From positions 35,181,652 to 35,245,651 of the forward strand of contig CM061070.1 in the NCBI GenBank assembly GCA_030762895.1: a stretch of 64,000 nt of DNA, read 5' to 3'. This document shows, in pieces, positions 11,216-21,986 of the stretch. The notes beneath the pieces were generated by a model. It saw only the letters and a list, made by a program, of their open reading frames with translations, had not been told where the DNA came from and made no database searches. Position 1 is the first letter of the stretch. Each line of letters starts with the position of its first letter. This DNA is from Sophora flavescens. Lineage: Eukaryota > Streptophyta > Magnoliopsida > Fabales > Fabaceae. Position numbers and translations under genes: made by a program.

Positions 11216-12338
11216 TCTTAGGAAGGATCTAGATGATGATGAGTTGTCTTGCTAAAGGATTCAAATGCAATTAAGTTCTAAGGACCAATTTGCAAAGATT
11301 CCAAAAGTTGAAGGACTAGTTTGCAAATTGTCAATAAAGTGCCATGATGATGATTTTGCCACATTTAATGCAAGCTTATCTTGACTTTGTTGGCTGAATT
11401 TATGAGTCAAAGATAGGTTAAGAAGAATCAAGAAACTTGAAGAAGATTTGAGAACATTAGAGAAGAAGATGAACATGATGAGGGTTTAGAACAGTTTTAG
11501 TAATTTGGGTATATCTCTCAACATACTTGTCCGTTTTGGATGATCTTTTTGTCGTTGGAAAGAAGAGAGAAAGATGAACAACTTTCATGTTGAAAGTTTT
11601 CCGAGATTCATATCAGAAATTGGTCAGAATTTCGTGGCAGTTTCGGGTGATTGATGAGAGAATGACTTTGCCTTATAACTCATCCACTTAACATAAATCT
11701 CATTTATGGCTTAGGAAAAGTGATGTCCAAGTGATTTGAATGGAGGAAGGACCCGTGAGTTTTGGGTTGGATTTCTTCAAATTTTCCAATGGCATGGCTT
11801 GTAATTGTCATAAAAAGACAAGGGTAAAATGGTCATTTCCAGGCAAAAGATACCTTCTGCCATAAATGCGCAATTATTGCCATTATGACAGGGATAAGCT
11901 CGTCATAAATGCTCGTCAAGTCGGTCAAATCCATTATCTCAGCTACATTGCCGACTCCGAGTTTCATCTGGCACAGGTTTTTCCTAGAGATAATCTCGGC
12001 GTATAAGCCCGCAACAAATATAATATTTTAATTTTTTTACCAAAATTTTAAAAACTTCCAGTATCGTAGTAAATACGATTAAAAAATTTTTCATCTTGTT
12101 CACAACTCAAAATTAGGTCTTCTGAGCAGTAAACTTTTACTGTCAGTGAAAACACAAAAAACGGAGACCGGCTTCCATCTGAATTTTCAACCAAAAACTT
12201 CCCCGTAACCTTATGAAAATAAGTATAACAAGGAAATGACCTTGGTTTATCCAAAATCATTGTCTAAGTCTCGGATAAAAATATATATTTATATATTTAT
12301 TACCGATATTACAAAGCAGCGAAAATCGGGGTGTTACA

Positions 12339-12343
12339 ATAAT
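12339..12343. repeat. Target-site duplication ATAAT (right)
   Basis: This is the partner of 8453-8457, directly after the LTR end TTACA at 12338. Confidence 0.9.
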
Positions 12344-13271
12344 ACTCTGAAGTAAAGCCATCATATCTGAGGAACCGGGAGATGGAGGGACCTGTGAAGA
12401 AGCCGATGCTCCATCTGTGCGACGTGGCTGAGTATCATACAGTTTCAGACTTTTGGGTTTGTAAACCCAATCACCACTATCGTTAATGATTTCCATTTGA
12501 TTTATTGTGCCCTCCTTCATCATAGCATGGAATTTCTTGTAGTCCAACTTAGCCTCACCAGTGAGGTTAAACCTAACATGCCGAAGGATGCGGGTCACTA
12601 CATGACCATAGGGCAACTCAACACCCCCCCTATTGTCATACATGTGCCGCATGACCAAGCCAGCCTAGTTTACCTTCTTCTTCTTCTTCTCAAGCAACAT
12701 CCATCCTTAACAGTTATGAAAAATTATGGCGTCTAGGAAACATAAGTCAACCTAACACATAGTGCAATAACCTACTTTGCACTTTCATTTGACCAGCAGT
12801 TATCTCTTTGTCATTTGCATCCATAGGGTCAGTCAAGACATCCTTGATAGCCTGAATCCTAGGGTTTAGCAGTAGGACCCTCGACAGTGGCATAGGTGCC
12901 TTCAGAAGGCAAGCCAACTACTCTACCAAACGACTCATCTGTGAGACGAATGGGTTTGCTACAAATCTCAGAAATCATAACACCATCAACAAGCCTTAGG
13001 TTGCAGTAGAATACCTTACCCAACTCCGGATAGATATCCTCAGATTGAGACAGAAACATCGTGATTCCAGCAAAGTCCAAGAACTCCAAAAATATGAAAT
13101 TGCTTTTCCTCATCCATTCAATGTCTAGAAAATGAGGCTTTTGAAATTCCTTACTCAATATTTGCTCATGAATTCTGCATATTGAGTTCCATTGGAAAAG
13201 AATTTTTCCACTTGTTCTTGTGTCAGTGGTCCAGGGTGGATGACAGCAGTCCTTTGGCGCTTGGGAGGCAT
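12339..13271 (-). pseudogene. Env-like or extra ORF downstream of copia pol, N-terminal part
   Basis: The frame starts with the ATG at 13269-13271 (MPPKRQRTA) and follows the copia pol on the same strand, the place where SIRE-type elements carry an env-like ORF. Visible pieces are FLDIEWMRKSNFIFLEFLDF, then LPYGHVVTRILRHVRFNL and a Pro/Ser-rich stretch ending MMALLQS at the insertion point. A one-base loss near 13157 shifts the frame, and stops follow at about 12859 and in 12700-12790. The style (basic MPPKR start, predicted plant transposon protein, acidic coiled-coil end) resembles many hypothetical plant proteins annotated as a putative plant transposon protein domain. I see no clear signal peptide or membrane span, so the name env-like rests on position alone. 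Confidence 0.6.
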
Positions 13272-13850
13272 AGTGATGGTGGGAGTTGAGAGGAGATTAA
13301 GGGTTTTTGAAGTATAAGGATCTTGAGCAAAAACCAGAGAAAAATCGCAAGTCAGGGTGCAAAAATGGTAAACCACATGCAATTGAGGCGCTAGGGTTCC
13401 AGATTTTAAATTACTCGCGTAATAATCTATTATTTTACCCTACTAATCGATTATTTTGATGACGTGAAAGCTCCTGAGTGGTTGGTTCATGCTCGTGTGG
13501 TTTTGGCGCTAATCTTTTCATCTTCACATAATCGATTATGTAATCGATTACTGATGAAGAACAAAGAACACTAATTGATTATGTAATCGATTAGTTACTT
13601 TCTAGAATTTTAAATTTTGTAGAGTAATCGATTCCCACGATCGATTATTGCTCCTCTGTCCACGTTGCTCAAAAAGTCAGTGTAGTCATAATCGATTATT
13701 GTAATCGATTATGGACTCTTTGTTTGTTGGACTGAAATTTTTACTTTGGCATAATTGATTATGCTAATCGATTATGTTCTCTCCGCCTACACACTCAATA
13801 AACATATCAGCAAATAACAAGGTGTAATATGTAGAGATTAATCAATGCAT
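13272..13850 (-). repeat. Spacer between pol and env-like ORF with ATAATCGATTAT palindromes
   Basis: About ten copies of the palindrome TAATCGATTA, some with one change, lie between 13440 and 13780. Most come as pairs 4-6 bp apart (13531-13560, 13573-13592, 13625-13645, 13688-13710, 13750-13775). No coding sequence is visible in this stretch. Confidence 0.85.
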
Positions 13851-15312
13851 GACTGGTTTAGAATCCCTAATTCAGTTCTTATGAAAAAGAAGCTTTCTTT
13901 AAGTAGGGTTTTGTAAAAATATCAGCGAGTTGATTAGATGTTTCAACAAATTCAATCATGAAATCACCATTTTGAACATGTTTTCTAATGAAATAGTACC
14001 AGGAACAGTGTTGAGATTAATTCTATAGTCATTTAATGTTGTTTCATCCAAATAATTTGTGCACAACAATTACCCGCCGCAACGTATTCCGCTTCGACGG
14101 TGGATAAAGCCACACTTGCTTGTTTCTTACTATGCCAAGAAACTAAAGCATTTCCTAATAAGTGGCAAGTTCCACTAGTGCTCTTTCGGCCGCAAAATCA
14201 GAATCCGAGTACCCAATTAGGGTACAATCAGCCCTTTTAAAGTACCATAAACCCATATTTTGTGTGCCAATGAGATATCTCATAATGCGTTTTACCACGG
14301 CGAGATGTGATTCTTTTGGGTTCGATTGAAACCGTGCACACATATAAACACTAAACATGATATCAAGGCGACTAGCAGTAAGATAAAGGAGAGAGCCTAT
14401 CATACCTCTCTACTTACTTACGTCGGCGGAATTACCATTCTCATCCTTGTCAAGGTAACAAGATCTGCTCATGGGAGTGGATAGCTCCTTTGAATTGTTC
14501 TTCCCAAACTTCTTGAGATGCTCTTTACAATATTTGGATTGGTTGATGAAAATTCCTTCCTTTTATTGCTTGATTTGCAACCCAAGAATGTAGTTTAGCT
14601 CCCCTATCATTGACAACTCAAATTCACTTTGCATAATTTTAGAAAAGTCCTTGTACAAAGCTTCGTTAGTGGCACCGAAAATTATATCGTCCACATATAT
14701 TCGCACAAGTAAAATGTCATGCTTTTTGTTTTTTATGAAAAGTACGGTATCAACTTTTCCTCTTTGAAAACCATTTTTAAGGAAAAACATACTTAAACGT
14801 TCATACCAAACCCTAGGGGCTTGCTTTAAACCATACAAAGCCTTTTTCAATTTGAAAACATGATTTGGAAATTCAAAATTTGTAAAACCAGGAGGTTGAT
14901 CTACATAAACCTCTTCTTGAATGAAACCATTTAAGAAGGTGATTTTGACATCCATTTGAAATGGATTGAAATCCATGATGCAAGCAAAAGCAAGAAGCAT
15001 ACGAATAGCCTCTAGTCTAGCTACGGGAGCATAGGTTTCATCAAAGTCTATTCCCTCTTGTTGGTTATATCCTTTAGCAACAAGCCTAGCTTTATTTCTA
15101 GTTATAATTCCATTTTCATCTAGCTTGTTACCAAAAACCCATTTAGTTCCAATTACCAAATGGTTTTTAGGTATATGGACTAATTCCCAAACATCATTTC
15201 TTTCAAATTGGTTTAGCTCTTCTTGCATAGTAAGAGTCCAATGTTCATCAATTATGGCCTCATCAACATTTTTAGGTTCTATTTGAGAAATGAAAGCCTT
15301 GTAATGACACAT
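13851..15312 (-). pseudogene. SIRE-like copia: reverse transcriptase and RNase H
   Basis: The reverse transcriptase frame at 14563-15312 shows WELVHIPKNHLVIGTKWVF, ARLVAKGYNQQEGIDFDETYAPVA, FLNGFIQEEVYVDQPPGF, KALYGLKQAPRVWYERL and the catalytic YVDD in ILLVRIYVDDIIFGATN. After stops near 14560 and 14410 the connection and RNase H follow (GSLLYLTASRLDIMFSV, IGYSDSDFA, ALSTVEAEYVAA), ending with a degraded LADIFTKP near 13890. The wording FGATN and LGLQIKQ is that of the SIRE/Maximus lineage of Ty1/copia. It is non-functional through stops and frameshifts. Confidence 0.92.
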
Positions 15313-16484
15313 ATGATTAAGAGAGTTTCTAGTTGTTACGCCTTTGGAGATATCACCTATAATGTTGTCAAGAGGATAGTGTCTTTATGTTCTCCATTCT
15401 CTTGGAAGATTGGAATGAGGTGTCTCTTCTTCTTGTGGAGGTGGTTGATCAACAATATCCTTCTCTTGAGAGTTCTTGTTCTCAAGACTGGCACTTCCCA
15501 AAATTTCTGCAAGATCATCAACACTTTCCTCTACTACAATTTTAGGGTTAGTATCATCAAAAGAAACATGCACAGATTCTTCAATGGTCATAGTTCTTTT
15601 ATTATATATTCGAAAAGCTTTACTAGAATTGGAATATCCAAGAAATATACCTTCATCAGCTTTAGCATCAAATTTACCATGGTTTTCCTTACCATTATTT
15701 TAAACAAAACACTTACATCCGAATACGTGAAAGTGGGAGATGTTAGGCTTCCTTCCCTTATAAATTTCATAGGGCATTTGTTTCATAATAGGTCTTATGA
15801 GGACTCTATTAATCACATAGCATGCGGTGCTTACCGCGTCTGCCCAGAAATACTTAGGAAGGTTGGTCTCATTGAGCATCGTCCTTGCTAGCTCTACTAG
15901 AGGCCGATTTTCCTTTCCACCACCCCATTTTGTTGGGGAGTCCTAGGTGAGGAAAAATTGTGCCCGATTCCATTTTCAGTACAAAAGGCCTCAAATGCCT
16001 CGTTTTGGAACTCATCACCGTGATCACTTTGGATAGTTACAATGTTTAAACCCATCTCGTTTTGAATAACCTTGGCAAGTTTACGAAAGGCACCGAAAGC
16101 ATCATTTTTATGAGGAATAAACAATGTCCATGTATAACGAGAATGTTCATCCATAATAACAAGCGCGTAGTAATTAACACCAAAGCTCATGGTTCTAGAT
16201 GGACCAAACAAATCTATATGTAAAAGCTGTAAAGGCCGATTTGTATAAACAACATTTTTAGATTTAAAAGAGGCCTTTACTTGTTTACCCTTTTGACAAG
16301 CATCACACATCTTATCTTTTTCAAAATGGAGCTTTGGTAAACTAATTACTAGGTCCTTGCGAACCAACTTATTAAGATGTTCCATGTGAATATGAGCCAT
16401 CCTCCTATGCCATAACCAAGTTTCATCCTCTTTACTTATTAGACAGCATACATCATTTGAAGGTAGGTCATCCAAGTAAACCAT
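15313..16484 (-). pseudogene. SIRE-like copia: integrase and linker
   Basis: The zinc region is kept (WHRRMAHIHMEHLNKL then CDACQKGKQ), followed by the catalytic triad: HIDLFGP, IQSDHGDEFQN and NGVVERK. The frame breaks near 15897, and the C-terminal part continues to about 15590 (YFWADAVSTACYVINRV, PNISHFHVFGCKCF). The linker at 15385-15591 carries an acidic stretch and PPPQEEE before the reverse transcriptase. It would insert the element DNA into the genome. The catalytic residues survive but the frame does not. Confidence 0.92.
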
Positions 16485-16840
16485 ATAGATATTTCCAATT
16501 GTTAACCAACTAATTTAGTTTGTTTGTTATCATCCATGACCATGCACTTAGAGTTATCAAACACGACATTAAATCCTTTATTACACAGTTGGCTTACACT
16601 TAACAAGTTGTATTTCAAACCCTCCACATATAGAAAATTTTCTATGGTGGGGTTAGGACTCTTACCAATAGTCATGATTCCCAAAATTCTACCTTTATTA
16701 TTGTCACCATAGAAAACGAAACCACCCTTTTTGGGTGAGAAGGAGGAGAATTTGTTTTTGTCTCCCATTGTGTGCTTGGAGCATCCGCTATCCAGATACC
16801 AGTTTGAGTTCTTTGCTTTCAAGCACACCTACAAAACAGA
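16485..16840 (-). pseudogene. SIRE-like copia: protease and pre-integrase region
   Basis: The active site reads WYLDSGCSKHTMGD near residue 10 of the frame at 16502-16828. It is followed by LYVEGLKYNLLSVSQLCNKGFNV, the usual GAG-pre-integrase start. A stop at about 16502 separates it from the integrase frame. It lies between nucleocapsid and integrase, the copia order. Confidence 0.9.
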
Positions 16841-18575
16841 TTTAGATTTTAACTTTTTGTACCCAAATCTTGTTTGGTCCATAGGAGTTAGCCTTCGGCG
16901 CATTGCCCTTTTGTACCCATACTTTCTTGCCATTCAAGATCTTATTCTTTCGAGCAGTGTGAATTGAAGCAGTGTGTCCTTTTCTACCACAATAAAAGCA
17001 CTTGAAAAAAGGACTACTAGATGTGTTTGTTGGGCTAAAGAACATTTTAAAAGATTTTTCATGCAATTTAGGGTGATAGCCTAAACCAGCTTTGTCGTAG
17101 GTTCGCTTTTGATTTCCTAACAAAACATTTAGATTATCCCTTCACTAGTGAATTTTGCAAGCGTATTGTATAGGTCTTCAATTTTAACTTTCAAAAACTT
17201 GCATTCACTACAATTTGAAACTTTGTTTTCACAATATAGGCATGATGAAGTTTTATTCAACAAAGCTTGTTTTTCCTTTATTTCTTCCATTTCTTTATTT
17301 AAAGAATCAATTTTTAATTAAAGACTAGAAATGCTTTTCTTAGATGCAGAAATTATTTTTCTAAGACGCATGCTTTTGTCATTCAATTCTTCTCATGCAA
17401 CAAGTAATTCATCATAAGATAATTCAACAATAATTCCATCATTGATTACCTCATGATTGGCCATAAGACAAAGGTTGGCTTCGTCATCATCGGATTCATC
17501 TGAAGAGTCCATATCGTTGTCTTCCCATGCAATGTAGGCCTTCCTTCCCATTTTATCCTTTTATGGCCTCTTTTCCATCTTATCATTTATCTTTTGGACT
17601 TGAGGACACTCGGGACGAATGTGGCCCTTCTTTTTACAATTTAAGCACGTAGGTACATAGGAAGTTGTTTCTCCTTCAACTTTCTTTTGAGGAGTGAAGT
17701 TTTGAGGAGATTTCCCTTTGTTTCTTAGGAAACTTTTAAACTTACGAACCATTAAGCTTATGATCTCATATCCTTCATCGAGTCCTTCAAACTCATCATA
17801 TTCACTGTCAACCTCAACTGTCTCATTCATACTGGCCTTAAGAGCAAGGCCTTTCTTTTTTCTTGTCGTTTTCCTCACTTTCAATGAGGCGGTTTAACTC
17901 AAGTCCATGTTCCTGCAATTTACCAAACAAAGTAGCCAAAGACATAGAAGATAAATATCTTGATTCAGATATAGCAGTTACTTTTGGTTGCCAACTTCTA
18001 TTTAGACATCTAAGAACTTTGTTAATTAAATGTTCATTTGAAAACGACTTCCCAAGAGCCCTAAGATGATTAATTATATGAGTGAAACGTTTTTGCATAT
18101 CTTGTATGCTTTCACCCTATTTCATCTTAAATAGCTCATACTCATGGGTTAATGTGTTCATGCTAGCCCTTTTGACCTCGGTAGTACCTTCATGAGTCAA
18201 TTGAAGGGTGTCCCACATTTCCTTAGCGGTCTTGTAATTTGAGACCCTATAGAACTCATCGTAGCTTAAAGCTGAGGTGATCATGTTCCTAGCTTTCAAA
18301 TTGTATTGGACCTTTCTCTTATCCTCGTCGGTCCAAAGGATTTTTGGTTTATCCACCGAAGCAGCATTGACTTCATGCTTAGGGATGAATGGACCATTTT
18401 CCACAGCATCCCAAATATCAATATCAGAAGCTTCTAAAAAAATTTGCATTCTTTCTTTCCAATATTCATACCCTTCACCATTGAACGATGGGGGTCTGTT
18501 TAGGGAATTACCCTCGTTACAAAAATTGTTTGAATTCATCTTTCCTCTTGAGATAGTTTCATACTTTATATCCAA
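16841..18575 (-). pseudogene. gag: SIRE-like copia: gag
   Basis: The first frame begins at the ATG at 18575 and includes PPSFNGEGYEYWKERMQIFLE and EMWDTLQLTHEGT, which is the UBN2-type copia gag. It breaks by a stop at about 18117. Further pieces are IINHLRALGKSFSNEHLINKVL, the zinc knuckle CLNCKKKGHIRPECP at about 17620, a coiled-coil-like segment at 17250-17400, and a second knuckle-like FYCGRKGHTASIH at about 16990. The long gag with two knuckles is common in the SIRE lineage. At least four breaks make it inactive. Confidence 0.9.
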
Positions 18576-18582
18576 GAGTTAA

Positions 18583-18594
18583 GCTCTGATTCCA
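18583..18594 (-). promoter_or_regulatory. Primer-binding site, tRNA-iMet type (copia)
   Basis: On the minus strand TGGAATCAGAGC follows the LTR end by two bases. It is one mismatch from TGGTATCAGAGC, the complement of the initiator methionine tRNA 3' end. Confidence 0.85.
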
Positions 18595-18596
18595 CT

Positions 18597-18800
18597 TGTT
18601 GACAAGTGACTCCAAACACAAGAGGGGGGTGAATTGTGTTTTTCAAAAACTTTGACAAAATAAAATTTTTCCTTTTATTATATTCAGAAAAACCGCTTGT
18701 AAAAGACACGTGCAAATAAAAACGTTTTATAAGCGGTAAAGCAGAAATAAAAGAGATAGGGTATTAGAAGATGAACACAAATATCCTGGTTCGGCCACAA
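18597..18800 (-). mobile_element. Truncated 5' LTR of the SIRE-like copia element
   Basis: On the plus strand the LTR edge reads TGTTGACAAGTG and goes on with the G-run and GTGAATTGTG typical of this lineage. About 200 bp remain. It changes into the next LTR near CTGGTTCGGCCA at 18788-18799, a string similar to AGGTTCGGCCA in chromovirus LTRs here, so the join may have used this microhomology. The junction is placed to within some 30 bp. Confidence 0.65.
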
Positions 18801-19534
18801 ACTATCGCTCCAAATTAGAAATTTAAGCTAGCAAATTTTTTTTGAACTTAAGCTCTTGGATTATGATCATATAGATGCTAGAGAGTTTAAAACAAACAAT
18901 AGATTTTACAAATGGATCAAAAATACAAAACCCATTTTTCCTAGAGGTTTCGGTCAAAAATGGTTATTAGGGAAGGAAAATGTTTTTGCTTACATGCTCT
19001 TGGATAATGAAAGTAAAGGTCATAACTAGATCATAGAAATTAGTTTCACATTTTTTATGATTTTTCTACAATTTTCTAGAATTATTCAAAGTTCTAGATC
19101 TAGAAATGGAAAACTATGAAATATGAAGAACAAAAGCTTAAACAAGAGAGGAGATGATCATGTTACCTCAAGTTAGGAAAATAGAAGAAGGAGATTGATG
19201 ATCTTGGCAAGTTTCTTCAATGAAAATATTTAAAGCTTTTGAAGATGATAATGGAGTTTGTGAAGAAAATGAAGAAGAATGAAAATGATGAAGAGATAAA
19301 TGGGGAGGGGGACTGTGGCCTTGAGGGGCTTTTACAGGGAAAATCTTATACCTTGTTTGGTTTTTAGCTTTTAGATTAATGAGTTTTGTGATTATTTAAT
19401 TAATATATGATAAACTATGGTTAATAATTAACTTAACTAGGGTTACCTTGCTAACTATGGTTAATAAACATGTGACTCACATTAAATGAAGGTGTAGCTG
19501 CTGCTTGTCCACACAAACTAACCTTGGTTCCTTA
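18800..19534 (-). mobile_element. Minus-strand long LTR, distal segment (split by element B)
   Basis: The part at 19010-19140 aligns with 10860-10990 of the 3.9-kb solo LTR (shared CAAAGTTCTAGATCTAGAAA). It continues on the other side of element B at 35679. Its 3' end is missing. No gene is visible. Confidence 0.7.
19530..19534. repeat. Target-site duplication CCTTA (left of element B)
   Basis: Identical to 35674-35678 and directly in front of TGTAACACCC. Confidence 0.92.
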
Positions 19535-19646
19535 TGTAACACCCTGTTTTTCGTAAGTTCTTTCCTTAAGCTTGTTTTGTTAAGTTAGAATTGTTGGCTA
19601 AGGGCTTAGTGAGATTTTTGGCTTAAAAGTCCTTTTCTGATACATC

Positions 19647-19842
19647 AGCACGCCCGTGCTCATTAGCCAGCACGCCCGTGCTTAAAGTCAGGCACGCGTT
19701 GCCAAGTGTAAGTTGAGCACGCCGGTGCTCAATAGTGAGCACACCCGTGCTCACTGTGCGGACCACGTCTCGCAGACACTATGTCTAGCACGACCGTGCT
19801 TATTGAGGAGCACGACCGTGCTCAGGTGCAGCCTTTATATAG
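19647..19842 (+). promoter_or_regulatory. Array of AGCACG-NN-CGTGCT palindromes upstream of a TATA box
   Basis: Copies lie at 19647-19660, 19669-19682, 19716-19729, 19738-19751, 19787-19800 and 19809-19822. Arms of six bases enclose a two-base centre (CC, AC); two copies have one changed arm base. The TATA match TTTATATAG starts at 19834, 12 bp after the last copy. This layout fits an enhancer or promoter array; binding proteins are unknown. Confidence 0.75.
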
Positions 19843-20475
19843 TTGACACAAACCGAGGGTTCATTTTGGAACCCTATTTCTAACCTAGCAGCCACCATAC
19901 TAAGAATTTCTTCCCTATTTTCTCTTAAACCCTTACCTCGTTGGTGTTTGGAGACTCTTTGCGAAGATTTAGTTGGTGTTGTTCATCCTAGTAAAGGTAA
20001 AGCTTGTTCAATTTTAGTTTCCCTTTTCTTGTTCTTGATTTGGGAACTAATTGGTTACCATTTTTGGTTTGGCCAAGGCTTGGAGGTTGTTGAGTCACTT
20101 AAAGGAACATGATCGGGTTACCGTTGGTGTTTAGTAAGTGGAAACCTTCATCCCAGGTGTGGGGAGAAGGATGGTATAATCTCTAGGCAAGGGGGTAGCA
20201 TAAGATGAGGGGTTCCCATGACCACATTGAGTTGTTATATGATAAATGCCATGTCTCTAAGATGCTTAGTATTAATTTAGGACTCCTAATTAATATAGTA
20301 ATTAGGGAATAATTAATTAAGGATGTTAATTAATTGTGGATTGTTAGTAAAATATGAGGTTCTATGATGATTGGTTTAGTATAAACTCTAGGCTTGATTT
20401 AAGAGTGTTATAGGGGGTTTTTATCCCCAAGTTTTGGCTCTATTCTACCTAGAATAGCATGGTTGGCTCCAAGAG

Positions 20476-20625
20476 CACGATCGTACTTAATAGGAAGAAC
20501 GCCGGTGCTTCCCATTTGAATTCTGGAAGGCCACGCAGTAAGCATGACCGTGCAGTACAGAAGCACGATCATACTTCACTTCAGTGATCAGCACGGTCGC
20601 GCAGGGGACAAGCACGCCCGTGCTT
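20476..20625 (+). repeat. Second cluster of AGCACG..CGTGCT palindromes (diverged)
   Basis: About six diverged copies occur here, among them AGCACGATCGTAC, AACGCCGGTGCT and AGCACGCCCGTGCT. It lies some 650 bp downstream of the TATA box. The 3' LTR has a shorter version at 34358-34442. Confidence 0.75.
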
Positions 20626-20779
20626 CCTCTCCTGGACAGGAACTGAATTAAAGGAAATTAAGGGGTTTTGACCCCAACTATCCCCAATAACGGAACTTGG
20701 ATAACTTGGTCAACGATTAATTAAGATAATTACAACGATAATTGGATATGCTAGTGCCTAATGGGTTATCGCACGTTGT

Positions 20780-21170
20780 TGGACTTTTGTGTTGTTTGGC
20801 CAAAGTGGCCTCGATGATTTATGGTCGAGGTGTTGTTATGTTGGACCTTGGTGCTTTTTGGCCAAAGGGGCCTTGACCCCACGGCTCAGGCCTAAGGTGT
20901 TGATGTTGATGTTGGTGATAAGTCTTGGGTGCCTTTAGGCCCAAGCAAAGGAGGCGGTTCCCTTGTTTGTTGTTGTGCCATTTGCATAGAGCATTGGAGT
21001 TGATGTTAAGGGGGATGTTCAACATAGGGGAGGTCGTCCAAGTTATGATGATATGGCCCAAGTCTCAAGTGGTTCACCCATTGTTTGGTGAACCGTGCAC
21101 CCCCGAGGTGGCATATCCAGTTATGATATGCCAGCTTTCCAAGGGGTTCCTCCATGGTTTGGGGAGCTGC
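20780..21170 (+). repeat. Series of stem-loops in the transcribed part of the LTR
   Basis: Three neighbouring inverted repeats are clear: GGTTCACC..GGTGAACC at 21071-21094 (8-bp stem), TGGCATATC..GATATGCCA at 21109-21133 (9-bp stem) and GGTTCC..GGAGCT at 21145-21166, plus GGCCAAAGTGGCC near 20800. The first and third share a CCATGGTTT-like loop. The whole series recurs in the 3' LTR at 34660-35015. Confidence 0.75.
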
Positions 21171-21829
21171 CGGTGTTGGTGCTCTATGGACAATACGAAT
21201 ATGTAACTCCGAAGTTGACTTCCTGAGTTAGTTGGATCCACTTGCATTGATGGAGTAGCGCAGTAGTGTTGCATTGCACCGCATAGCATATGTTGGATGA
21301 TTAACATGCTATTATGATATTATATGATGATGTATATATTGTATGTTGTTATATTGCTATGCCATGATGTGTGATCATCTTGCTTCCTATTCCCATGCCG
21401 TTGTGATTATATGTTTTCTTACTCCCTTCTTCTGTTCGTCTTGTTTGGCCTGATTGGCATTTTGTAGAGGATGGTGAGCTGCCTGTTGAGGAGTGACTCC
21501 GAGGAGCCACGACTTAGTCGAATGTTTAGCTTTATCAGTTTTAGTTGTTTAGTTTAGTGGTTTTGTATTCCGTGGATTTATCCGGAACCTTTATTACCAG
21601 CTCTGAATGTGACATCGGGGTTGGGGGTTATGTTATTACTTTATTTCTTTATGTTTTTATTTTCTGAAAACTTATGTTTTATTTCGCGTTTGATGAACTT
21701 GTTCATGTGGACCTTTCTACCCATGTACCTTTTATTTGTTAATTAAATGATTACGCATGATTATATATCTTTATCTTTGAATGGTTAACTGCTTTATATG
21801 ACATGCGGGGTAGAGGGTTTCACATTTAG

Positions 21830-21843
21830 TGGTATCAGAGCAG
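21830..21843 (+). promoter_or_regulatory. Primer-binding site of element B, tRNA-iMet
   Basis: TGGTATCAGAGCAG, five bases after the LTR end, matches the initiator methionine tRNA 3' end in its first 12 bases. Confidence 0.93.
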
Positions 21844-21986
21844 TTTGACCTTGTTCAGACATGGTATGAGTCTGTTGTGTGCTCTTGTTTTAATTGTCTA
21901 TACTCTTATAGATAATGATGCTTTAGAATTAAGATCTGTTAGTCCTTCCTGCTTGGTTTCCTGTATTTAATTGTTGTCTCGGGTAA

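Larger units (their letters stand above)
8458..12338 (-). mobile_element. 3.9-kb solo LTR of the element D family
   Basis: The block begins TGAGACACCC and ends GGGGTGTTACA on the plus strand, flanked on both sides by ATAAT. It holds no gag or pol. A segment at 9950-10110 is clearly the reverse complement of 42905-43030 in the 3' LTR of element D (the shared stretch includes GTAGGGCGACCTAAACCC), and the end GGGTGTCTCA on the sense strand matches the 5' LTR end of D at 37458. It is thus a single LTR left after recombination between the two LTRs of a full element. It interrupts the env-like ORF of the copia element. Confidence 0.88.
19535..21824 (+). mobile_element. 5' LTR of chromovirus B (2.29 kb)
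   Basis: The LTR runs from TGTAACACCC to GGGTTTCACA and is followed by a primer-binding site. From left to right it holds six AGCACGNCCGTGCT-type palindromes, a TATA box at 19834, a second palindrome cluster at 20476-20625, a hairpin series at 20780-21170 and a short acidic reading (EDGELPVEE) after an acceptor-like TTTTGTAG near 21465. The partner LTR is at 33390-35673. Confidence 0.95.

Noticed and set aside
15223..15891. 222-codon plus-strand frame
   Set aside because: It lies antisense to the copia integrase and reverse transcriptase, which carry clear motifs on the minus strand.
20925..21206. 93-codon frame repeated at 34770-35051
   Set aside because: Same position in both LTRs of B, but the sequence is dominated by the hairpin series; antisense frames are equally long and I see no protein character.
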